Origin: Streptomyces violaceoruber
GTDB lineage: Bacteria > Actinomycetota > Actinomycetes > Streptomycetales > Streptomycetaceae
Assembly (NCBI GenBank): GCA_000720805.1
Contig: JODI01000105.1
Span: forward strand, 1-24,192
DNA: 24,192 nucleotides
Reading direction: 5' to 3'
This document shows positions 14,917-21,737 of the stretch, piece after piece (within the stretch, counting starts at the first letter, position 1; the number at the start of each line of letters is the position of its first letter). The notes beneath the pieces are model-generated. The model ran no database searches, had not been told where the DNA came from, and worked only from the letters and a program-made list of their open reading frames with translations. The translations under genes were made by a program, and so were the position numbers.

Positions 14917-14939
14917 CCTCTCTTCAAGGAGTAGACCCC

Positions 14940-16193
14940 ATGTCCCACCCGGCAGCGAGCCACGGCGCATCGGTGCGCCGCGTGCTCGCGGTGATCCCCG
15001 CGCGCGGCGGCTCCAAGGGCGTGCCCGCGAAGAACCTCGCCTCGGTCGGCGGTGTCCCGCTGGTGGCCCGGGCGGTGCGCGAGTGCCGTGCGACCCGGCT
15101 GGTGACGGACGTGGTCGTCTCCACCGACGACCAGGCCATCGCGGCCGCCGCCCGCCAGGCCGGCGCGGAGGTCGTGCTGCGGCCCGCCGCCATCGCCGGT
15201 GACCTGGCCACCTCGGAGGCCGCGGTCCTGCACGCCATGGACGCCCACGAGGCCCTGCACGGGGCGGCCGTCGACGCCGTGCTGCTCGTACAGTGCACCA
15301 GCCCGTTCATCCTCCGCGAGGACATCGACGGCGTGGCCGGCGCCGTCGTCGAGAACGGCGCCGACACCGCCGTGACCGTGGCCCCGTTCCACGGCTTCAT
15401 CTGGCGCGACGCCGACGACGCCGTGGACGCGGCCGACTCCGGCGAGGCGAGCGGCGGTTACGGCGTCAACCACGACAAGTCCTTCCGCCCCCGCCGCCAG
15501 GACCGCCCCCAGGACCTCCTGGAGACCGGGGCCGCCTACGCGATGGAGGCGGCCGGCTTCCGCAAGCACCAGCACCGCTTCTTCGGCCACACCGAGCTCG
15601 TCCGCACGGACCCGGCCCGCGTGCTGGAGATCGACGATCCGCACGACCTCGCCCGGGCCAGGGCACTGGCGCCGCTGTTCGACGCCGACCGGCCCGGCGC
15701 CCTCCCGACCGCCGACGACATCGACGCGGTCGTCCTGGACTTCGACGGCACCCAGACCGACGACAGGGTGCTGATCGACGCCGATGGAAAGGAGTTCGTC
15801 TCCGTGCACCGCGGGGACGGCCTCGGCATCGCCGCGCTGCGCGACAGCGGCCTGGACATGCTGATCCTCTCCACGGAGCAGAACCCGGTCGTCGCCGCCC
15901 GGGCCCGGAAGCTCAAGCTCCCGGTCCTGCACGGCATCGACCGGAAAGACCTCGCGCTGAAGCAGTGGTGCGAGGAGCAGGGCATCGCGCCCGAGCGCGT
16001 GCTCTACGTCGGCAACGACGTCAACGACCTCCCGTGCTTCGCCCTCGTGGGCTGGCCCGTGGCGGTCGCGAGCGCCCACGACGTCGTGCGCGGCGCCGCA
16101 CGCGCGGTCACCACCGTCCCCGGTGGCGACGGCGCGATCCGAGAGATCGCCAGCTGGATCCTCGGCCCTTCTCTCGACTCCCTCAACAGTTAA
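14940..16193 (+). CDS. Bifunctional CMP-nonulosonate cytidylyltransferase / HAD phosphatase
   Basis: A 417-residue two-domain enzyme, with AAGGAG eight bases before the ATG. Domain 1 (about 14-240) is a NeuA/KdsB-type cytidylyltransferase: RVLAVIPARGGSKGVPAKNL (14-33, the CTP-binding signature), STDDQ (61-65), VQCTSPF (117-123), DLLETGAAYAM and EIDDPHDL (about 230-237). Domain 2 (about 262-408) is a KdsC-like C0 HAD phosphatase: DFDGTQTDD (267-275, with nucleophile Asp267 and acid/base Asp269), LSTEQN (310-315), and YVGNDVNDLPCF (356-367). Together they could dephosphorylate a nonulosonate 9-phosphate and activate the free sugar with CTP. This architecture is like vertebrate CMP-sialic acid synthetases. 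It sits between a glycosyltransferase and a NeuB-type synthase, so the pathway assignment is strong, though the actual sugar (Kdn versus Neu5Ac or other) is inference. Confidence 0.93.
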   Translation: MSHPAASHGASVRRVLAVIPARGGSKGVPAKNLASVGGVPLVARAVRECRATRLVTDVVVSTDDQAIAAAARQAGAEVVLRPAAIAGDLATSEAAVLHAMDAHEALHGAAVDAVLLVQCTSPFILREDIDGVAGAVVENGADTAVTVAPFHGFIWRDADDAVDAADSGEASGGYGVNHDKSFRPRRQDRPQDLLETGAAYAMEAAGFRKHQHRFFGHTELVRTDPARVLEIDDPHDLARARALAPLFDADRPGALPTADDIDAVVLDFDGTQTDDRVLIDADGKEFVSVHRGDGLGIAALRDSGLDMLILSTEQNPVVAARARKLKLPVLHGIDRKDLALKQWCEEQGIAPERVLYVGNDVNDLPCFALVGWPVAVASAHDVVRGAARAVTTVPGGDGAIREIASWILGPSLDSLNS

Positions 16194-16207
16194 GGACAGT
16201 TCCCCCC

Positions 16208-17146
16208 ATGAGCACCGACTCCCGTCTGCGCCAGTTCGGTTCGAAGACCGCCGGCCCCGGCCACCCCGTCTACATCACCGGCGAGATCGGCATCAACCAC
16301 AACGGTGAGCTGGAGAACGCCTTCAAGCTGATCGACGTGGCCGCCGAAGCCGGCTGCGACGCCGTCAAGTTCCAGAAGCGCACCCCCGAGATCTGCACCC
16401 CGCGCGACCAGTGGGACATCGAGCGCGACACCCCCTGGGGCCGCATGACGTACATCGACTACCGCCACCGCGTGGAGTTCGGCGAGGACGAGTACCGCCA
16501 GATCGACGAGCACTGCAAGAAGCGCGGCATCGACTGGTTCGCCTCCCCGTGGGACAACGAGGCCGTCGCCTTCCTGGAGAAGTTCGACGTCCCCGCCCAC
16601 AAGGTGGCCTCCGCCTCCCTGACCGACGACGAGCTGCTGCGCGAGCTGCGCGCCACCGGCCGTACGGTCATCCTCTCCACCGGCATGTCCACCCCGAAGC
16701 AGATCCGGCACGCGGTCGAGGTCCTGGGCAGCGACAACATCCTGCTCTGCCACGCCACTTCGACGTACCCGGCGAAGGCCGAGGAGCTCAACCTGCGCGT
16801 GATCAACACGCTGGAGAAGGAGTACCCGAACGTCCCGATCGGCTACTCCGGCCACGAGACCGGCCTCCAGACCACCCTGGCCGCGGTCGCCCTCGGCGCC
16901 ACCTTCGTCGAGCGGCACATCACCCTGGACCGCGCGATGTGGGGCTCCGACCAGGCCGCCTCCGTCGAGCCGCAGGGCCTCACCCGCCTCGTCCGCGACA
17001 TCCGCACCATCGAGGCCTCCCTCGGTGACGGCGTCAAGAAGGTCTACGAGTCCGAGCTCGGCCCGATGAAGAAGCTGCGCCGCGTCAGCGGTGTCGTCGC
17101 CGAGGCGGAGATCGCGGCGGCGGCGGGCGAGCCGGTTTCGGTCTGA
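16208..17146 (+). CDS. NeuB-family nonulosonic acid synthase lacking the C-terminal SAF domain
   Basis: It condenses phosphoenolpyruvate with a hexose (mannose or ManNAc, possibly as the 6-phosphate) to form a nine-carbon 2-keto acid. The 312 residues form the TIM barrel only: ITGEIGINHNGELENA (23-38), AVKFQKRTPE (52-61), IDWFASPWDNEAV (108-120), KVASASLTDDELL (132-144), VILSTGMST (154-162), LLCHATSTYP (179-188), IGYSGHETG (211-219) and FVERHITLDRAMWGSDQAAS (233-252). His216 and His237 match the metal-binding histidines of NeuB. The antifreeze-like SAF domain that normally extends NeuB to about 345 residues is absent. The AAGGA ribosome site overlaps the stop of the previous gene, so the two are tightly linked. 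Confidence 0.93.
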   Translation: MSTDSRLRQFGSKTAGPGHPVYITGEIGINHNGELENAFKLIDVAAEAGCDAVKFQKRTPEICTPRDQWDIERDTPWGRMTYIDYRHRVEFGEDEYRQIDEHCKKRGIDWFASPWDNEAVAFLEKFDVPAHKVASASLTDDELLRELRATGRTVILSTGMSTPKQIRHAVEVLGSDNILLCHATSTYPAKAEELNLRVINTLEKEYPNVPIGYSGHETGLQTTLAAVALGATFVERHITLDRAMWGSDQAASVEPQGLTRLVRDIRTIEASLGDGVKKVYESELGPMKKLRRVSGVVAEAEIAAAAGEPVSV

Positions 17147-17172
17147 GCCGGTCTTGGTCTGAGCCGGTCTTG
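17141..17172 (+). repeat. Two tandem 16-bp copies spanning the synthase stop codon
   Basis: GTCTGAGCCGGTCTTG occurs twice in direct succession (17141-17156 and 17157-17172), with degenerate CCGGTCT/CTGAGCC words on either side. The first copy contains the TGA stop of the NeuB-type gene. It is a small local duplication; no functional role is evident. Confidence 0.85.
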
Positions 17173-17248
17173 GCCCTGACCCGGTCTCTCTGAGCCCACA
17201 CCGCCACACCCCCCACAGAATCACTCACGACGGGACGGTCGTCCGTAG

Positions 17249-18337
17249 ATGAGCCCCCGCGCCGGGTCCGCCGGCCCCCGCACTCTCGCCTTCGTGGAGA
17301 GTCCGGTACAGCTCCTGAACGTGCTGGAGTGGGCGCACGAACACGCGCTCACGCGGGAGCACGCGCACGCGTCCGGCGCGGGGCTCACCCTCGTCGTCCT
17401 GTCCCCGATCGACCCCATGACCCGCGGCCAGTTGCGCCGCATGTCCGAACTCGCCCGCGAGGGCGGCCACGAGGTCCGCTGGGAGGAGGCGCGGGGCGGC
17501 GCGCTCGCCCCGTTCCACACCATCGGCGGCCTGACCGGCGTACTCCGGCGGGCCGACCGGATCGTCCTGGGCGACCCCTTCTCCCGTTACGTACAACTGC
17601 TGTTGGCCATCACCCGGGCCCGCGACCTGGTCGTGGTCGACGACGGGACGGCCACCATGGAGTTCGTCGCCCAGCTCGCCAGCGGGGAGCGCCTGGTGCG
17701 CTGGCACCGCAAGGGCGGCCGCCCCGGCCTCCGGGACCTGGTCTTCGCGCCGGTGTCGTCCGTCGCCCGCAGGCGGCTGACGCCCGGCGGGAAACGCCGG
17801 GTGGAGATCTTCTCCTCCATGCCGATGGAGGAACCCCCGGCCGGCGTCACCGTCACCGCGAACACCTTCGCCTGGACCCGCGCCCGCTTCGGCCCGCCCC
17901 GTATCACCAAGGGCGCCGACATGGTCGGCACCTCGCTGGTGGAGACCGGCGTCGTCGACGGCGACCGGTATCTGGAAGCCGTCCAGACCCTGGCCAAGGC
18001 GCACGGCGCGACCCGCTACTTCGCCCACCGCCGCGAGAGCACCGAGAAACTCCACCGGCTTGCCGTGGAAAGCGGACTGGAGATCGTCCGCCCCGACCTC
18101 CCGCTGGAACTGATAGCCCGCCGCGGCCCGGTCGGCCGTACGATCCTCAGCTTCCCCTCGACCGTCGTCCACACCCTTCCGCTCGCCCTGTCCGGCACGG
18201 AGGTACGGGTCGCGGTCTGCGACATCGCCCCCGAGTGGCTCACCGAGAACGCCTCGCCGCGCGCGCAGGGGTTCCTGTCGGGCGTCACGGGGACGGCACG
18301 GGACGTGACCCGGTTGTCGGCGGTCACGGCGGTGTGA
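17249..18337 (+). CDS. Putative sialyltransferase-like (GT52-like) glycosyltransferase
   Basis: A 362-residue cytoplasmic or peripheral protein from ATG 17249 (weak ribosome site). It opens with TLAFVESPVQLLNVLEWA (12-29), a start typical of GT52-like and related bacterial sialyltransferase families. Motifs in order are LVVVDDGTATMEFV (127-140, the acidic-Asp-Gly motif), YFAHRRESTEKL (257-268, at the position of the HP motif but with Arg-Arg after His) and TILSFPSTVVHTLPLAL (298-314, the FPST donor-binding motif). It is the last gene of the rightward operon, 102 bases after the synthase, and likely uses the CMP-sugar made by its neighbours. The altered HP motif makes catalytic activity less certain. 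Other nucleotide-sugar GT-B transferases are possible. Confidence 0.72.
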   Translation: MSPRAGSAGPRTLAFVESPVQLLNVLEWAHEHALTREHAHASGAGLTLVVLSPIDPMTRGQLRRMSELAREGGHEVRWEEARGGALAPFHTIGGLTGVLRRADRIVLGDPFSRYVQLLLAITRARDLVVVDDGTATMEFVAQLASGERLVRWHRKGGRPGLRDLVFAPVSSVARRRLTPGGKRRVEIFSSMPMEEPPAGVTVTANTFAWTRARFGPPRITKGADMVGTSLVETGVVDGDRYLEAVQTLAKAHGATRYFAHRRESTEKLHRLAVESGLEIVRPDLPLELIARRGPVGRTILSFPSTVVHTLPLALSGTEVRVAVCDIAPEWLTENASPRAQGFLSGVTGTARDVTRLSAVTAV

Positions 18338-18410
18338 GGAGCGGGGCGCGGGCTTCTCGCCGGGCAGATGCCGTACGGCGACTCTGCGGGCACCGACCAC
18401 TGCCGGCGGT

Positions 18411-18425
18411 CAGGGCGCGGCCCTG
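18411..18425. terminator. Weak hairpin after the nonulosonic-acid operon
   Basis: CAGGGC-GCG-GCCCTG is a 6-bp stem between the stop at 18337 and the leftward stop of the TnpB-like gene at 18446. It could end both transcripts, but it is short and lies in generally GC-rich DNA. Confidence 0.3.
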
Positions 18426-18445
18426 GGGGGCGGGGAGGACCGTTC

Positions 18446-20152
18446 CTACAGACTGAGCGGGAGTGAGTCCTGTTGCCAGGACCGGTGCTCAGCCGGATGC
18501 TCCGAACGGTGTTGGGCATCCTGGTCGCCCGCTTTCGCCCTACGACCCGGCGGCGCGCATCGTGTGCGTGGTCCGGGAATGTGGGGGCGGGGTTCCTCAC
18601 GCCTGCGGGTGTCCGGTCGGGCCTGGGCGGTCCGATGCCCCGCACCATCACTCTGGTGATGCGGGGGCGGTGCCGTCCGTCGCCTGATCGGGTGTCCGAG
18701 GGCGCGTCGCCCGATCGCGATGCTCGCCGCATCGTGCCGGGAAATCGTGCGAGCCGGGGTACACAGCGGTTTCTGCCAGTGCTGGGCACCCCAGCGCGAG
18801 GTGTACGCCGGATCGGCCGCCACGATCGCGATGTCCTGTTCGGCGGCCATTGAGACGAGGCGCGCTTTGAGTTTTGCGGTGGGGAAGCGGGAGAGGAGGC
18901 GCCGGAAGCGTTTGTTGCGGCCGTGCTGCTCGCGGCTGGTGGCGTCGGTGAAGTCGAGGTCCTCGATGGCGATCGCGGCGGCCCCGCAGCGCCGGGTGTG
19001 GTGCAGCAGCCGGGTCAGCGCGTGCCGGATCTGCGCGTCCCGGTGCTGGGTGCTGCCGGTGAGGTCGTAGAAGAACCGTTGTGGTTCACCGACCGGGTTG
19101 CCGTGCACGTCCAACTGCCAGGCGGCGAGGTGGTCGTCGTTCATGTCCACCCCCACCACTCCCCGCGCCAGCGCCGCCTGAAGCGGCAGGACTGGAGCGG
19201 CGGCACGCTGCCATGAGGCGGTGACATACCAGCGGCCGCGCCCGGTGTCGTAGTGGATGCGGTAGGCCACCGCCCGGTTCGCGGTGACCCGGTCACGCCA
19301 CTCGTGCCCCCGGTGTTGGAACCGTACGGTGGCGTCGAGGAGGTAGCGGCCGTGCGGTGCGTTGGCCAGGTTGGCCAGCGCAGCCGGGAGCCTGACCGAG
19401 AGTCGGCCGGTGTCGGTGACGCGGATGGTCTCGTTGCCGAAGCGCTTGCCGGACTCTCCGTCTGCGGTCAGGAACATCCGCTCCGCCCGCCAGCGCTGCC
19501 GCCAGGCGTGCTCGTCCAGGCCGGCCGCCTCAAGGTGATGACGGGTGTTCGCGAGGCGTTTGCCACCACGCACCACCCGCACCCGGCCCGCAGCCCGGTC
19601 CGCCTCCACCACCGCGAGCCGGTCCTTGAGGGTCTGCAGGCGGCGGGACTTGGCGTGCCACTCGATGCGCGTGGCATAGCCGCGCGCCAGCCCGGCCCGT
19701 TTGTCGGCCTTTGCGCCCAGCGGCCGGGCCAGCCGCGCCTCGAGGGAGGCGATCTGCCCCCGCAGCCAGGCCGTGTGGGCGGCCTGCCCGCGCCGGGCCA
19801 GCGCCCACTGGTCATGGGTGGCCTTGGTGATGCTGCCCGCCCACCGAGCCGACGACCGCCCCGTCAGCTCCCGCTTGCGCACCGCCCACCCCGCCGCATC
19901 ATGCGCCAGCCCCTGCCGGGAGCGCTCCGCGAGATCCCCGGACGCCAGCGACCCCAAGTAGACGCCGACCTCTGTGAGCACCGCGGCGTCCGCATCCGAC
20001 ACCCGCAGCCGGTCCCGGATCGCCACTCCGGCCGGGCCGGGCACCACGAACGACGCCGCCATCACACGCAGTGCGCCCACTCGTACACCCCCGCCCGGCC
20101 GAAGATCCCCGTCCAAGGCAGTCAACGAGCAGCATCCGCAAAGGTCACTCAT
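18446..20152 (-). CDS. TnpB-like (OrfB/IS605-related) RuvC-domain protein without zinc finger
   Basis: About 568 residues from the ATG at 20152 (MSDLCGCC); an in-frame start at 20236 would give 596, and a start near 20062 (MAASFVVPG) is possible. It is related to TnpB, the RNA-guided nuclease of IS200/IS605 elements. Using the 568-residue numbering, the split RuvC motifs are VVGVDMNDDHLAAW (Asp336), AIAIEDLDF (Glu397), IVAADPAYTSRWGAQHW (about 443-459), and SRHDAASIAIGRRAL (Asp474, equivalent to the final catalytic Asp in ADxNAA). The Cys pairs of the usual TnpB zinc finger are missing between the last two. The last 80 residues are basic and low-complexity and may overlap a structural RNA. 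No TnpA is adjacent, so the copy is solitary: a relic, a TnpB-only element, or a retained protein. Confidence 0.8.
   Translation of the reverse strand: MSDLCGCCSLTALDGDLRPGGGVRVGALRVMAASFVVPGPAGVAIRDRLRVSDADAAVLTEVGVYLGSLASGDLAERSRQGLAHDAAGWAVRKRELTGRSSARWAGSITKATHDQWALARRGQAAHTAWLRGQIASLEARLARPLGAKADKRAGLARGYATRIEWHAKSRRLQTLKDRLAVVEADRAAGRVRVVRGGKRLANTRHHLEAAGLDEHAWRQRWRAERMFLTADGESGKRFGNETIRVTDTGRLSVRLPAALANLANAPHGRYLLDATVRFQHRGHEWRDRVTANRAVAYRIHYDTGRGRWYVTASWQRAAAPVLPLQAALARGVVGVDMNDDHLAAWQLDVHGNPVGEPQRFFYDLTGSTQHRDAQIRHALTRLLHHTRRCGAAAIAIEDLDFTDATSREQHGRNKRFRRLLSRFPTAKLKARLVSMAAEQDIAIVAADPAYTSRWGAQHWQKPLCTPARTISRHDAASIAIGRRALGHPIRRRTAPPPHHQSDGAGHRTAQARPDTRRREEPRPHIPGPRTRCAPPGRRAKAGDQDAQHRSEHPAEHRSWQQDSLPLSL
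18638..18666 (-). ncRNA. Candidate right-end guide RNA (omega-RNA-like) hairpin within the 3' end of the TnpB-like gene
   Basis: CCCCGC (18638-18643), a 3-base bulge, ATCAC (18647-18651), loop TCTG, then GTGAT and GCGGGG (18656-18666) make an 11-bp bulged stem. It lies in the low-complexity C-terminal coding part, about 190 bases before the leftward stop. In studied TnpB elements the guide RNA overlaps the gene's 3' end and is strongly structured, so this is the logical place to look. RNA function is inference; only the hairpin is seen, and the RNA ends are unknown. Confidence 0.25.
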
Positions 20153-20268
20153 TCGACCCGTGAACTCCAGTTCCCTCCCGAAAGCGCAGGCAGCACGCCC
20201 CCGCCGACAGGCCCTCCGGGCACGCAGATGAACCACCGCATCCAGTACAGGCGCTCACTCACGATCAC

Positions 20269-20283
20269 CAGAAGTCACTTCTG
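20269..20283. repeat. Perfect 7-bp palindrome upstream of the TnpB-like gene
   Basis: CAGAAGT-C-ACTTCTG is perfect around a central C, followed by GCTAAGTACAG. It is about 117 bases upstream of the chosen start, where a left-end subterminal hairpin of an IS200/IS605-type element would be expected. It could equally be an operator; no matching structure was confirmed at the other end. Confidence 0.35.
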
Positions 20284-20488
20284 CTAAGTACAGCGGCAAC
20301 AGTTCCCAACCCCGCGTCGTCGCTCCCCGGCCGGAGCGACCCCGCGCGGGCCGGTCTCGTCCCGTACGCCTCCCGTGAAGCCGTGGCCTGAGGCGGTGGC
20401 AGCCGATGCCCCCCGGCCGTCAGCCCAGTCCGACGGCGAGCGCGCCCGGCCGCGCCTCGCACCGCGTGCGTGTGCCGGAGGGGGCCAC

Positions 20489-20518
20489 GACCTGCGCGGC
20501 GGCGACCTGCGCGGCGGC
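20489..20518 (+). repeat. Two tandem 15-bp copies in non-coding DNA
   Basis: GACCTGCGCGGCGGC is repeated exactly at 20489-20503 and 20504-20518. No associated gene or function is visible. Confidence 0.8.
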
Positions 20519-20634
20519 GCCCGGAACGCCGTACGGGGTCCGTCGGCCAGGGATGCCGGTTGCGGCAGGGTGGACTGGGGGGGAGCGGGGCTGAGGCGGA
20601 GCGGGGGCGAGACGGAGGGGAGGCCGGTTGCAGG

Positions 20635-20657
20635 CCCTCGGCGCGAAGGCCCGAGGG
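20635..20657 (-). terminator. Hairpin terminator after the methyltransferase gene
   Basis: CCCTCGG (20635-20641) and CCGAGGG (20651-20657) form a perfect 7-bp stem with a 9-base loop, starting four bases beyond the leftward stop at 20661. Confidence 0.55.
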
Positions 20658-20660
20658 TTT

Positions 20661-21335
20661 CTACCGAGCCGGCTTGCTCGCGAGCAGGAACGCTCGCGCC
20701 CGCGTCTCGTCCTCGTACGGCTCCCGCAGCATCCGGGCCTCGACGCGCAGGTCGGCCTTGGCGAGGTGGGCGGCCATGGTCTCCGGTGTACGCAAGTGGT
20801 AGTCGAGGGAGATCCCCTGGTCGAAGCGCTCGGTCAGGTGCAGTCGCTCGTCGGTCTCCCCGTGCTGGAAGGCGAGCAGGACGTGGCCGCCCGGGACCAG
20901 GACGCGGTGGAACCCGGCGAACGTGCTCGCCAGGTGCTCGTCGGGGACGTGGATGACCGAGTACAGGGCGGTGATCCCGCCGAGGGTGCCGTCGGGCAGG
21001 TCCAGATCGGTGAGCGAGCCCACGTGGAAGCGCAGCTCGGGGTGGGCCCGGCGGGCCAGTTCCACCATCCGGGGTGAGACGTCGACCCCGAAGACGGGCA
21101 GCCCGAGCGCGCTCAGCCGTGCGGTGACGTACCCCGGGCCGCTGCCGAGGTCCGCCACGGGGGCCGGCCCGCTCGCGCGGACCAGCTCGGCGAACGCGGT
21201 GACCAGGGCACGCTCCAGCGGTCTGCCGCCGAGCCCGTCGGGATGGCGCTCGCTGTAGGCGCCGGCGATCGCGTCGTACGAGCTTCGGGTGGCCTGTATG
21301 AAGTCCGGTTCGAAGTCCGGGTTCTCGTCACTCAC
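20661..21335 (-). CDS. Class I SAM-dependent methyltransferase
   Basis: A 224-residue methyltransferase starting at GTG 21335 (MSDENPDFEPDF). It has a Rossmann-type SAM-binding fold: VADLGSGPGYVTARLS (motif I, about 60-75), GVDVSPRMVELARRAHPELRF (acidic end of beta-2, about 83-103), GGITALYSVIHVPDEHL (motif post-I/II), and FHRVLVPGGHVLLAF (motif III). The N-terminal TRSSYDAIAGAYSER is common in small-molecule methyltransferases of the ubiquinone/menaquinone-like class. The substrate cannot be told. A 12-bp direct repeat encodes the doubled PDFEPDF near the start, and the upstream region holds a 20-bp tandem repeat. It is not obviously linked to neighbouring genes. Confidence 0.9.
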   Translation of the reverse strand: MSDENPDFEPDFIQATRSSYDAIAGAYSERHPDGLGGRPLERALVTAFAELVRASGPAPVADLGSGPGYVTARLSALGLPVFGVDVSPRMVELARRAHPELRFHVGSLTDLDLPDGTLGGITALYSVIHVPDEHLASTFAGFHRVLVPGGHVLLAFQHGETDERLHLTERFDQGISLDYHLRTPETMAAHLAKADLRVEARMLREPYEDETRARAFLLASKPAR

Positions 21336-21344
21336 GCTGCCGCA

Positions 21345-21384
21345 CCCTAGCCGTCGGCCGAGGGCCCTAGCCGTCGGCCGAGGA
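21345..21384 (-). repeat. Two tandem 20-bp copies in the methyltransferase promoter region
   Basis: CCCTAGCCGTCGGCCGAGGG (21345-21364) is followed immediately by the same sequence with one final-base change (21365-21384), ending 10 bases from the GTG start. Each copy includes CTAGGG on the coding strand, so a promoter or ribosome-site element has been duplicated. A further 13-base direct repeat (GTCAGGGGTCCT plus one base) lies near 21446-21471. Confidence 0.85.
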
Positions 21385-21458
21385 CCGGCGGGGGCGGTTC
21401 CCCGGGGCCGCGTCCAGAGTTTCCGCAGGACCCGGGCGGGCCGTGTCAGGGGTCCTGG

Positions 21459-21737
21459 TCAGGGGTCCTCGGAGGTCCAGGTGAAGCCGCCCAGCCCGCC
21501 CGGCGGGAGGTCCCCGTCGGCCGTGGGGCCGGGGGCCGGGCCCCGCGCCCGTTCACCGCGTCGGCGCAGCAGCCACACCGTCGTCGACAGCAGCCAGCCC
21601 GCCAGGATCATCACGACGAGCACGGCCAGGACCACAGTCACCGTGCCGAACAGACCGAGCTGCGCCAGCAGCACGGGGATGTGATCCTCGCCGCAACCGC
21701 ACGCCTGCCAGGGAGCCGTCGCGAGGGTGGTTTCCAT
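21459..21737 (-). CDS. Small single-helix membrane protein of unknown function
   Basis: A 92-residue protein starting at ATG 21737 (METTLATAPWQACGCGEDHIPV). A short N-terminal segment has a cluster CGCGEDH (about 13-19). A long hydrophobic helix follows (about 25-57, LGLFGTVTVVLAVLVVMILAGWLLSTTVWLL), then a basic stop-transfer (RRRGER) and a Pro/Gly-rich cytoplasmic tail ending FTWTSEDP. The ribosome site is poor. Third-position GC and the clean membrane profile support it being real. The C/H/D/E cluster could bind metal outside the membrane, but that is speculation. It is leftward, divergent from the M20 amidohydrolase gene, and 123 bases upstream of the methyltransferase start. Confidence 0.65.
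   Translation of the reverse strand: METTLATAPWQACGCGEDHIPVLLAQLGLFGTVTVVLAVLVVMILAGWLLSTTVWLLRRRGERARGPAPGPTADGDLPPGGLGGFTWTSEDP

Larger units (their letters stand above)
20237..20660. other. Non-coding stretch between TnpB-like gene and methyltransferase
   Basis: I see no gene here with typical codon pattern. A perfect palindrome CAGAAGT-C-ACTTCTG lies at 20269-20283, just upstream of the TnpB-like gene, in a locally AT-richer patch; it could be an element end. A 15-bp unit GACCTGCGCGGCGGC is tandemly duplicated at 20489-20518. A terminator-like hairpin lies at 20635-20657. Confidence 0.5.

Noticed and set aside
19253..20287. Rightward open frame opposite the TnpB-like gene
   Set aside because: No domain is visible, and the leftward frame carries ordered RuvC motifs.
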